DNA of 64,000 bases. Origin: Pseudomonas migulae NBRC 103157 (lineage in GTDB: Bacteria > Pseudomonadota > Gammaproteobacteria > Pseudomonadales > Pseudomonadaceae). Position 1 is the first letter of the stretch. Each line of letters starts with the position of its first letter. The stretch covers positions 1 through 64,000 of the forward strand of contig NZ_BDAG01000025.1 of NCBI RefSeq assembly GCF_002091715.1, in the 5' to 3' direction. Of this stretch, positions 17,299 to 26,000 are shown piece by piece. A model generated the notes under the pieces. The model had not been told where the DNA came from. It saw only the letters and a program-made list of their open reading frames with translations, and did no database searches. The position numbers were made by a program, and so were the translations under genes.

Positions 17299-17415
17299 GA
17301 AATCAGCTCCCTGTGAATGTGAAGCCCATTGTCGGTCTCGACAGAAATGAGATAAACCGGCTAAAACTGCTATCACTATTCATGATTTCTAAATAATCAG
17401 CCGGGGCAGACCACA

Positions 17416-18339
17416 ATGGATCGTTTCAACGCCATGCGCGTGTTCACCCGAATCGTCGAGCTGGGCGGCTTTGCCAAAGCGGCGGACAGCCTGCAGATTC
17501 CCCGCGCCTCGGTGACCATTCTGATCAAGCAACTGGAAAGCCACCTGGGGGTGCAACTGCTGCAGCGCACCACGCGGCAGATCAGCCTGACCCTCGACGG
17601 CGCGGCCTATTACCCTCGCTGCGTGCGGTTGCTGGCGGACCTTGAGGAAACCGAAGCCGTGTTCTCTGCGGCGCGGCACAACCCCAAAGGTCTGTTACGC
17701 GTGGACATGCCCGCGGGCATAGGGCGTTTGGTGGTGATTCCGGCATTGCCGCAATTCACCGCCCGCTATCCCTTGATCGAAGTGGAAATCGGTTTGAATG
17801 ACCGGCCTGTCGACCTGATTCGCGAAGGTGTCGATTGCGTGTTGCGCGGCGGCGCGGCGCTCGATGACTCACTGGTGGCGCGGCCGCTGGTGATGCTGGA
17901 CCAGGTGACCTGCGCCAGCCCCGACTATTTACAGCGTCATGGCACGCCACAGGGTCTGGCCGATCTGGCGAGGCATCAAATGGTGGAGTACGTCGCCAGC
18001 AACGGCAAACGCTACGGGCTGGAATTTGTCGTCGATGGCCAGCTGCAACCGGTCAATCTGCCCAGGCATGTCTCGGTCAACAGCGCCGATGGGTATCTGG
18101 CGGCGTGCGAGGCCGGATATGGGTTGGTGCAGGCGCCGTACTATCACGTGGCCCGGCGTATCAGGGAGGGGAATTTGATCGAAGTGCTGAGGGACTTGCC
18201 GCCACCGGGGATGTCGTTGACGGCGCTTTATCCTCCTCACCGTCAGTTGTCGCGGCGGGTACGGGTGTTCGTTGACTGGATGATCGAGCTTTGCGCGCAG
18301 CCGGGAAATGACTTTTTCAGGGATCAGTCAGCGCGCTGA
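17416..18339 (+). CDS. LysR-family transcriptional regulator
   Basis: 307 residues with the N-terminal HTH MDRFNAMRVFTRIVELGGFAKAADSLQIPRASVT (in part) and a substrate-binding domain of the type common in regulators of aldo/keto reductases and dehydrogenases (GLLRVDMPAGIGRLVVIPALPQF). The gene is divergent from the aldo/keto reductase gene, the classical arrangement for LysR control of a neighbour. Confidence 0.92.
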   Translation: MDRFNAMRVFTRIVELGGFAKAADSLQIPRASVTILIKQLESHLGVQLLQRTTRQISLTLDGAAYYPRCVRLLADLEETEAVFSAARHNPKGLLRVDMPAGIGRLVVIPALPQFTARYPLIEVEIGLNDRPVDLIREGVDCVLRGGAALDDSLVARPLVMLDQVTCASPDYLQRHGTPQGLADLARHQMVEYVASNGKRYGLEFVVDGQLQPVNLPRHVSVNSADGYLAACEAGYGLVQAPYYHVARRIREGNLIEVLRDLPPPGMSLTALYPPHRQLSRRVRVFVDWMIELCAQPGNDFFRDQSAR

Positions 18340-18345
18340 AAAACC

Positions 18346-18486
18346 TCAGCGATGCTGGTAGTAACCGGGTCCGCCACGGCCGTCGTAATGGTGGCCGCCG
18401 TGCCAGCCGCCGTGGGGAAAAATAATGCAGCCGCTCAGGGAAAGCAGGGCAAGCAGGGGAATCAGCAGTGTGATTCGACGGAACAT
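18346..18486 (-). CDS. Small lipoprotein rich in His and Gly
   Basis: 46 residues from ATG at 18486 with GAGG upstream. A hydrophobic signal with lipobox LSGC (Cys19) is followed by a short mature segment FPHGGWHGGHHYDGRGGPGY. The His/Gly-rich tail could bind metal, but no function can be assigned. A longer reading frame upstream (to 18621) lacks a ribosome site. Confidence 0.7.
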   Translation of the reverse strand: MFRRITLLIPLLALLSLSGCIIFPHGGWHGGHHYDGRGGPGYYQHR

Positions 18487-18676
18487 TTCAAAATCCTCAT
18501 GGTTATCGCCGCTATGAAGCCAAAAGGCTTCATCGGCTGTAACATGAGACCCCGTTTGCAGCGCCGCATCCCCGAAAAACGGTAGGGGCTTGGCATGCAT
18601 CCGGATACAAACCGGATACATTTTCCAGGTTCACGTTCAGGCTTATGTTTAAGCTTTTTGTTTAAGGAAAAGGGCA

Positions 18677-18865
18677 ATGACCCAGTCGCAACGTTTGAAA
18701 TACTCGATTCTGATCTCCCTGGTGGTGCTGGGGATCATGTTTGGCCTTTCGTATTTGCAGAATGCCGGGGTCATCAGCGAAAAGCTGTTTCAGTACATCG
18801 CCATTGGCGTGGCGGTGATCGTGGTGGTGATCAATGGCGTGATGCGCCGCAAGGTCAAACCCTGA
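18677..18865 (+). CDS. Small two-helix membrane protein
   Basis: 62 residues: two hydrophobic helices (YSILISLVVLGIMFGLSYL and LFQYIAIGVAVIVVVINGVM) with a basic C-terminus RRKVKP. The ribosome site AAGGG is close to the ATG. No family assigned. It lies between a lipoprotein gene and a Fur-like regulator gene. Confidence 0.65.
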   Translation: MTQSQRLKYSILISLVVLGIMFGLSYLQNAGVISEKLFQYIAIGVAVIVVVINGVMRRKVKP

Positions 18866-18884
18866 ACGACGCCCGCCGGTACCA

Positions 18885-19256
18885 TTACTCGCCGTGTAGA
18901 ACGGCGGCAGCCTGCGGATGCAGGCTGTAGCTCTTGTCCGCGTTCAGCGTAATCACGCCTTCGCTGCACAAACGCTTCAACACTTCGCGCACACTGAGAA
19001 AGGACAGGGGAATATCCAGCTCCAGCAGGTGGCTGTGCACACCGCGCACCCCCAGGCTGCGGTCGCTGTCGGCGGCGGTCAGCAAGGCATCGATGACTTT
19101 CAGGCGGATCAGGCTGGCGCGCAGGCCAAAGCTCTTGAGCAGAATCCGGATCCGTTCGTTGCCGTGACGTTCGGTGCGCTGAGTGAACAGGCCCGAGCTC
19201 ATGGACGTGCCCATTGGCGCAGTACTACCGTCCGTTGGCAGTTGCGAGTTGTACAT
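18885..19256 (-). CDS. Fur-fold winged-helix regulator (short)
   Basis: 123 residues. The central part resembles the DNA-binding half of Fur-family proteins (IRILLKSFGLRASLIRLKVIDALL, then GVHSHLLELDIPLSFLSVREVLKRLCSEGVI). The C-terminal metal-binding and dimerisation domain is missing; the protein ends after NADKSYSLHPQAAAVLHGE. It may therefore be metal-independent. It is divergent from pvdQ, with a strong AGGAG ribosome site. The target is unknown. Confidence 0.7.
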   Translation of the reverse strand: MYNSQLPTDGSTAPMGTSMSSGLFTQRTERHGNERIRILLKSFGLRASLIRLKVIDALLTAADSDRSLGVRGVHSHLLELDIPLSFLSVREVLKRLCSEGVITLNADKSYSLHPQAAAVLHGE

Positions 19257-19415
19257 GCAAAAACTCCTTTTCAGAGCCTGAACCGGAAAGATGTGTTGGG
19301 TGCTCTTACCAATAAGACGTACGAGCTACTCAAATCATGAAGGCTCAGATGTAGAAATTTTGTCGCCATCACGTCAGAAGCTTGTAAACCCGCGCAGAAA
19401 CGCCCTTTAGTGCCC

Positions 19416-19438
19416 TAAATTTTTTTCCTGAATTTCGT
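19416..19438 (+). promoter_or_regulatory. Possible PvdS (iron-starvation) box upstream of pvdQ
   Basis: CCTAAAT is followed 15 bases later by CGT; the PvdS consensus is TAAAT, 16-17 bases, CGT. Spacing is one short, so this is tentative, but pvdQ is PvdS-dependent in P. aeruginosa. Confidence 0.35.
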
Positions 19439-19443
19439 TCCCT

Positions 19444-19543
19444 TGTAGGAGCGAGCTTGCTCGCGATGGACGTTAACGATGACGCGTAATGCCTGGGTGA
19501 ACGCGTTGTCCCTACGTCCATCGCGAGCAAGCTCGCTCCTACA
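19444..19543. repeat. REPIN, TGTAGGAGCGAGCTTGCTCGCGATGG type
   Basis: Inverted pair with a longer spacer than the others, ending 25 bases before the pvdQ start. It is the only copy of this sequence type in the window and would lie in the 5' leader of pvdQ mRNA if the upstream promoter is used. Confidence 0.85.
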
Positions 19544-19568
19544 TAGGCATATGGCATCAGGAGCGAGC

Positions 19569-21914
19569 GTGATTATTACCAGGCAATTAACCCGATTGAG
19601 CCTTGCCGCTGTGTTGGTGGGCTTGAGTCTTGCGGCAAACGCGCGCAGCCAGCCGGACCCGGCGACGGCCGATATCCGCCGGACCAGCTTCGGCGTGCCG
19701 CACATTCGCGCTGAAAACGAGCGTGGTCTGGGCTATGGCATCGGCTACGCCTACGCTCAGGACAATTTGTGCCTGTTGGCCAACGAAATCACCACGGTGA
19801 ACGGCGAACGTTCACGGTACTTCGGCCCGGAGCAGTTCACGGTCGAAGAACGCGAAAACCAGGTCAGCGACGTCTTCTTCAACTGGCTGAATACACCGCA
19901 AGCCGTCTCTGCGTTCTGGCAGGCACAAACGCCGGAAGTCCGCGACCTCATTGAAGGGTATGTGGCGGGTTACAACCGTTCGCTGACGGAACGTCGCGCA
20001 CAAGGTTTGCCGCAGCAATGCCAGGGCGAGTGGGTGCGGGACATCACCGCCCAGGACCTGGTCAAGTTGACCCGTCGCCTGCTGGTCGAAGGCGGCGTCG
20101 GGCAGTTTGCCGAAGCACTGGCCGGCGCCACGCCGCCCAAATCCGTCGCTGTAAACTCAGGCGGGTCAGCGTCGTTCCAGGTCGCCGATGTGCGCAGGCA
20201 GCGCTTCGCCCTCGATCGCGGTAGCAACGCCGTCGCGGTGGGCAGCGAGCGCTCGTTCAATGGCCGTGGCATGTTGCTGGCCAACCCGCATTTCCCTTGG
20301 GTCGGCGGGATGCGTTTCTATCAGATGCACCTGACCATTCCCGGCAAGCTGGACGTGATGGGCGCTGCGTTACCCGGCCTGCCGATGATCAACATCGGCT
20401 TCAATCAACACCTGGCCTGGACCCACACCGTGGATTCGTCCAAGCATTTCACCCTGTATCGCCTGCAACTCGATCCGAAGGATCCGACCCGCTACCTGCT
20501 CGACGGCAAGTCGTTGCCGATGAAGCAGCAGACCGTGACCATGAACGTGGAACAGCCTGACGGGCAGACCCGTGCGGTTTCGCACGTGGTCTATAGCTCG
20601 CAGTTCGGCCCGATTGTGCAATGGCCTGGAAAACTGGATTGGGATAACCAGTTCGCCTACAGCCTGCGCGACGCCAACCTCGATAACGACCGGGTGCTGC
20701 AGCAGTGGTATGCGATGAACCGCGCGGTCAGCCTCAAGGAATTGCAGGCCTCGGTCCACAAAATCCAGGGCATCCCGTGGGTCAACACCCTGGCGGCGGA
20801 CGATCAGGGCCAGACGCTGTACATGAACCTGTCGGTGGTGCCGAACGTCAATGCCGACAAACTGGCCCAATGCAGCGATCCACGGGCCGGACTGGAACTG
20901 ATCGTGCTCGACGGTTCCAGCAGCGCCTGTGCCTGGGACATCGACCCGGCGGCGGCGCAAAAAGGCATCTATGCATCGGACAAATTGCCACAACTGCTGC
21001 GCAAGGACTTCGTGCAGCACTCCAACGATTCGGCATGGATGGCCAACCCGGCGCAGCCGCTCACCGGCTTCTCGCCGTTGATCAGCCAGGACGGTCAGCC
21101 GTTGGGGCTACGGTCACGCTTTGCCCTGGATCGCCTCGGCACGTTGAACAAGGCCGGCCCGATCGGGGCGGCGGATCTGCAACGGATGGTGATGGACGAT
21201 CAGGTGTATCAGGCGGCGCAAGTCATGCCGGACCTGCTGCAATTCTGCGCGGCGGACCTGGGCGCCGATGCGCCGACGCTCACACCGCTGTGTGCCAGCC
21301 TGAAGGCCTGGGATCGCAGTGCAAATCTGGACAGCGGCCTTGGTTTTGTCCATTTCCAGAACGTCATGGAATCATTGCAGGAAACGCCGGATGTCTGGCG
21401 GGTCGCGTTCGATCCGAAAGATCCGCAATACACACCGCGGGGCCTGGCGGTCGATCGTCCGGAGGTTGCGAAGGCCTTGCGTGAGGCGATGCTGGCGTCG
21501 GTGGAACGGATCAGCAAGTCGGGGCTCAAGCCCGACAGCCGGTGGGGCGATATCCAGGTGGTGAGCAGCGGCGGCCAGCAGACGCCGATTCATGGCGGGC
21601 CAGGCACACTGGGCGTTTACAACGCCATTCAGAGCGTGCCGAGAACCGATGGCAAACGCGAGGTGGTCAGCGGCACCAGCTACTTGCAGGTGGTGACCTT
21701 CGACGACAAGGGGCCGCAGGCCAAGGGGCTACTGGCGTTTTCGCTGTCCAGCGACCCGGCGTCGAAACATGCCAATGACCAGACGCTGGCCTTCTCGAAG
21801 AAACAGTTGAGCGTGTTGCCGTTCACCGAGCAGCAGATCACGTCGGATCCGCACTATCAGGTGCAGACGATCAATGAACAGGATGAAAAAGCCGGGAAGG
21901 TGGCCAAAAAGTAA
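19569..21914 (+). CDS. pvdQ: Acyl-homoserine lactone acylase / pyoverdine maturation acylase PvdQ
   Basis: 781 residues, an Ntn-hydrolase precursor. It has a signal peptide (about 1-25) and an alpha chain with GVPHIRAENERGLGYGIGYAYAQDN. The autocleavage site LDRGSNAVAVGSER makes Ser219 the nucleophile of the beta chain; GMLLANPHFPWVGGMRFYQMHL follows. These segments closely match P. aeruginosa PvdQ (762 residues) as I remember it. It removes the fatty acyl chain from pyoverdine precursors and can hydrolyse long-chain AHLs in the periplasm. The GTG at 19569 is chosen because AGGAG lies five bases upstream. No other pyoverdine gene is nearby. Confidence 0.9.
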   Translation: MIITRQLTRLSLAAVLVGLSLAANARSQPDPATADIRRTSFGVPHIRAENERGLGYGIGYAYAQDNLCLLANEITTVNGERSRYFGPEQFTVEERENQVSDVFFNWLNTPQAVSAFWQAQTPEVRDLIEGYVAGYNRSLTERRAQGLPQQCQGEWVRDITAQDLVKLTRRLLVEGGVGQFAEALAGATPPKSVAVNSGGSASFQVADVRRQRFALDRGSNAVAVGSERSFNGRGMLLANPHFPWVGGMRFYQMHLTIPGKLDVMGAALPGLPMINIGFNQHLAWTHTVDSSKHFTLYRLQLDPKDPTRYLLDGKSLPMKQQTVTMNVEQPDGQTRAVSHVVYSSQFGPIVQWPGKLDWDNQFAYSLRDANLDNDRVLQQWYAMNRAVSLKELQASVHKIQGIPWVNTLAADDQGQTLYMNLSVVPNVNADKLAQCSDPRAGLELIVLDGSSSACAWDIDPAAAQKGIYASDKLPQLLRKDFVQHSNDSAWMANPAQPLTGFSPLISQDGQPLGLRSRFALDRLGTLNKAGPIGAADLQRMVMDDQVYQAAQVMPDLLQFCAADLGADAPTLTPLCASLKAWDRSANLDSGLGFVHFQNVMESLQETPDVWRVAFDPKDPQYTPRGLAVDRPEVAKALREAMLASVERISKSGLKPDSRWGDIQVVSSGGQQTPIHGGPGTLGVYNAIQSVPRTDGKREVVSGTSYLQVVTFDDKGPQAKGLLAFSLSSDPASKHANDQTLAFSKKQLSVLPFTEQQITSDPHYQVQTINEQDEKAGKVAKK

Positions 21915-21933
21915 AACGGTGCTAGAACGATGA

Positions 21934-21968
21934 AAAAAGGCCGCACCCCGCAAGGGTGGCGGCCTTTT
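21934..21968. terminator. Bidirectional rho-independent terminator
   Basis: A run of A, GGCCGC..ACCC, loop CGCAA, GGGT..GCGGCC, then TTTT. It serves pvdQ on the plus strand and fecR on the minus strand and reaches the fecR stop codon. Confidence 0.85.
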
Positions 21969-22969
21969 CAGCTTTTCGGGGTTTGTTGCGGAATGGAGTT
22001 GAGGACCGGATTGCCGTCCTTGTTGCGAGTCAGGTAGACCGGCAACACCCTGGGCAGCGTCGCCACCAGGCTGTGAAGTTCCTTGATGTTGTAGATGCCG
22101 CCGAGGCGGATCGCGCCGGTGCTGTTGTCGGCCACCATCACGGGGTTTTCCAGATAGCGATTGATCAGGGGCAGGGCTTCGGATAACGCCAGGTCATCGA
22201 GCACCAGTTTGCCGTGGCGCCAGGCCAGCGATGTGTCATTGGCGTAGGTCTGGCTGATTTGCGGCGTGAAGTCGCCGTGTTTATAACGCGCCTGCATGGA
22301 TGGCTCCAGACGCAAACCATCGCCCGGCAAGTCATCGTTGCTGCTGACCAGCACCGAACCTTCAATCAGGTTCACACGCACCTGATCCTCATACATCCAG
22401 ACGTTGAATTTGGTCCCGGTGACCCGAATCCTGCCGTCCGCCGCCTTGACGATAAAAGGGTGGGTGGCGTCGTGGCTGACACTGAAAAACGCTTCGCCCT
22501 TCTCCAGCGTAACCCGGCGCTGATCCTTGTAATTGCTGAAGGTCAGTTCGGTGCCCAGGTTCAACTCGACCTGACTGCCATCGCTCAGGGTGATCTGGCG
22601 GATTGCGTTGCCGGCCTCGAAATGCTGGTACGAATTGGGCAGCAAACCCAGGTTCCAGCCACTGTACGCCGCCAGTGGCAACGCCAGGGCGCAAACGGCG
22701 GCAGCAATGCCAACGGTGCGCCAAGGCGTTGCAGGCTTGGCGCGAGTGATGGGCACGACGGTCTCAAGACGCGGCAAATCTTCGGCGACTTCCCAGATCT
22801 CCAACATCGCCTCGTACTCGAACGCATGCAGCGGATGCGCGTCCCGCCACTGCTCGAAGGCTTGGCGCTCTTGCGCAGTGCAATCGCTGGCATGAAGACG
22901 CATGCACCAGTGCGCAGCGGCGTCGGTGACGGCGTCATAGTCGGCTTGTGAGAGAGGGCTGTCGGTCAT
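21968..22969 (-). CDS. FecR-family anti-sigma / sigma regulator (orphan)
   Basis: 333 residues. The N-terminal DUF4880-type domain (AAHWCMRLHASDCTAQERQAFEQW, then HAFEYEAMLEIWEVAEDL) is followed by one TM (about 92-108) and a periplasmic FecR domain (IRQITLSDGSQVELNLGTELTF, GEAFFSVSHDATHPFIVKAADGRIRVTGTKFNVW in part). FecR proteins relay a signal from a TonB receptor to an ECF sigma factor. Neither partner is adjacent: upstream is a large toxin-like gene and downstream is convergent pvdQ. The partner must be encoded elsewhere, or was lost. Confidence 0.9.
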   Translation of the reverse strand: MTDSPLSQADYDAVTDAAAHWCMRLHASDCTAQERQAFEQWRDAHPLHAFEYEAMLEIWEVAEDLPRLETVVPITRAKPATPWRTVGIAAAVCALALPLAAYSGWNLGLLPNSYQHFEAGNAIRQITLSDGSQVELNLGTELTFSNYKDQRRVTLEKGEAFFSVSHDATHPFIVKAADGRIRVTGTKFNVWMYEDQVRVNLIEGSVLVSSNDDLPGDGLRLEPSMQARYKHGDFTPQISQTYANDTSLAWRHGKLVLDDLALSEALPLINRYLENPVMVADNSTGAIRLGGIYNIKELHSLVATLPRVLPVYLTRNKDGNPVLNSIPQQTPKS

Positions 22970-23066
22970 TGACTCATCCTGATTTCCTGCATTCTAACCT
23001 TGAGGGCAGTCTGCGAGAACAGCCGTCATGGCATTTACCCATCAAACGCCTGTTTATTTTCTGTAA

Positions 23067-26000
23067 TCAAGGGGTATCGACGTGTAACTGACGTCCGAGA
23101 TGACTGATCAACCAGGCCACGCTGTCGGCATTGGCGAGCAGCACGTCGAGTCGGATCAGTGAGTTATTCTTGAAAACAGTACGGGCACCGCTCAGATTGT
23201 CTGCACCGGTCAAGGCAAGGACACGCTCCTTGATGTGGTCGGTTTCTTCATAAGAAGTGCTCCCCAGCTCTTCCCATACGCCTGTATCGGCATCCTGGTT
23301 CATAAACAGCTGAGTGTAGGGCGTCTTGACTGACAGAGCGGTGCCTTGAAGTTCGGCCAATGCATCTTTCAGCTCACGGGCGCGAGGGCTGACCGTACCT
23401 ATCAGATCGACGAAGGGCCTGCCGGAATCGAGGTAGGCGATGTCGGCAGTCTGGCAGGAGATATGCGACAGCTCATGAATAAGAGTCGCTGCTCGTGAAT
23501 GGGTGTCAACAGGGAAGGCCGCGTCGGAAAGATGCTCACGGTAGTAATCGAACTTGGGGGAGAAGAATTTTTCTGCCAGATAGATTTTATTCTTTATGTC
23601 TGTTGCAACGGTGAAGGCGAAAATATTGTCCTCGTCCTCAACCACCCTGCCGATCGCAAAGCGGCTGGAGTCCTGCTTTCTGAGCGTAGGGTCCAGCAGG
23701 GCTGCAAATATATCGCCTACCACTTTTTCGAGCTTTTCCACATGTTCGGGCAACACGGTAGGCACATGGATAAAGTCCATGATGAGTTGATGCGCTGGAG
23801 TGACCGTGCCGCCAGGAGTTTTCAACAATTGCAGGTTACGAAAACTGTTCCAGGCATAAGTGGTTGCCAGGTCCAGCGCTTCGTCTATCTGTCGGGCCCT
23901 TTGCGGAAACACTCGACGGATCTGCGGCATTCCACGGGCGTCGACATTCATGCTTTCCCAGACCGAGAGCCTGGTCTGCAAACGGTTGGCGAGGCCGAAG
24001 CGGGGCGCTGATGCTTCCCTGTTCAGTTCCCATTGCTTCGAGGTGTTTAGAATCAGATGAGGACCACGGGTTTTTTCATCGCTGATGCGCCAGTGCGTGC
24101 CGTGTCTGGCGACTGGATACACTTTGCCTTCAACCGGCCCGTAGAGTTGTTTTGTTGTCGGATGCGTGTAGAGCCCGGTTGTTGAGTCGTGTTTCAGCGA
24201 ACTCAGGTCGACATTGATATTTTCATGACGTTTCAAGCGGGTACGTTCGGGCGCGGTGATGTCGATGTCCTTCCATTTGCCGCGTGCGACAGACATGTGT
24301 GGCACCGGTGCAGCAGGCGCGATAGACGGCGGTGCCTGTGTTTCCAGCGATCCGCGCAGTGAGGCAAGTTGTGCGATACCGCTGATGAATTCCCTGATGG
24401 CCGCCGCCCATTTGTGGGTTTGCAGGTCCTCGGCTGATTGCTTGATGTCACGATAACTGCGCCATACCGTGACGGGGTAGGCGAGTTTGCCCATGAAAAA
24501 CGAATACGCCTCGTGCAAGTCTTCGCCCAGCACGTGCTTGATGGTTGCCCACTCGCTCTGCTTTCTGTCATCGGACTGACAACCGAGCAATCGGCCCAAC
24601 AACGCGACATTGTCATTGAGAAGCTGCCCGAACAGGTGCCCCTTGATGGGATGGGACGCCAGTGTGACTTCCGTCACGGGGGTGTCAGTGTTCTCCTGCG
24701 TGGCTCTCGCAACCCGGTTCGTGCGCGTCGCCATCCGGGTCTCCAGCATTATCCGGTCAGGATTCTCCAGGTTCATGAGGACCCAGTCGAGCAGTCCACC
24801 GCGCGTCTTCAGTTCTGTCAGCAGCTGTGTTTCGTTTTCGTATTCTTTTATCCCGTGCCGAGGACTGTGAGGTGCGACCAGCACCTGCCGCGTTGTGTTC
24901 TCGGCCGATGAGCCAATCAGATAGATGCCTGGGACTTTGACTGTCTGTCCCTTCCTGACACCCAGGAATTCAAGGGGACGGATGATCGCGCGGGCACCGT
25001 CGACTGCCGCACGGGCGATGGCGTCGGGCATGTCCATGACTTGGCATACCAGATCGAAGCCGGTTTCGCTCAGGCGTTCCTGCAGTTTTTCCGTGTGGGC
25101 GTAGTGCATCAATTGCCAGGGTAACTGCGTGTAAAACCGCTTTCGGCGATCCGCGTTTGCCGGCGTGTCTGCAAGGGCTTCGCTCAGTATTTTCTGTTGT
25201 TGCTCGCTCGGTTTGAGATCTCGTATCAGGTCCTTGATGTAGCGCTCGTCCATCCCCTCGGGAATCACAGTCGTATCAAGCGAAATCAGTTTGAAAAGAC
25301 TCTGATCCACCTCCTTGATCGGCGACAGTGCAAATTCAGTCAGGGTCTGGGTGCTGGCTGCAGTGGTGGGGCGTGCGCTGATCTGGACCTGGACGTTGTC
25401 CGGATCGATGTTGAAGTCGTCTGCCTTGAGTTTGTCTTCAAGTGCCTGATGAGTCGTGCGCTGTAACGAGCGTAGGCCTGTCAGGTAGTCCTGGTCGTCC
25501 TTGACGTTATCAAGGTATTGCTGGAGCAGTTCGCCATGCAGCATCAGATCTTTGATGGACGCTCTGGCCAGCCATGCGGGCAGTTTTTGCTGAGTGGTCA
25601 GGGAGCGGGCAATGTCGTTCGCGCCGCGCAGACCCGTCAACGGTGAACGTAGCGCCACCAGGTCCAAAAGCCATGCGAGCGGCCCGGCAGAGAGCGGCGT
25701 CGCCAGTGCGCTGGCGACGTTTGGCTGATCCAGATGGACAAAGGGTTTTTGCAAGTGATCGAAAAAATACCCGAACACCCGTTGCAGCGGTGCCAGGGTG
25801 TAAGTCCTGCCGGCCAAGCGCTCGCTACGCCCCAGATTCTCGAGAAGAATTGAGCGATGATCGTTGTCCTTGAGGCGTCGATCGAGTTCGCTTTGCAGCG
25901 GTTTCAACGAGTTGAAGGCTTCAAACCCCAACGCAGGCGTCCATAAAATCGCCTTGCCGGAGTTCAATGGGTCCAGGCCTCCTCGTTCAGTCAGGACAAA

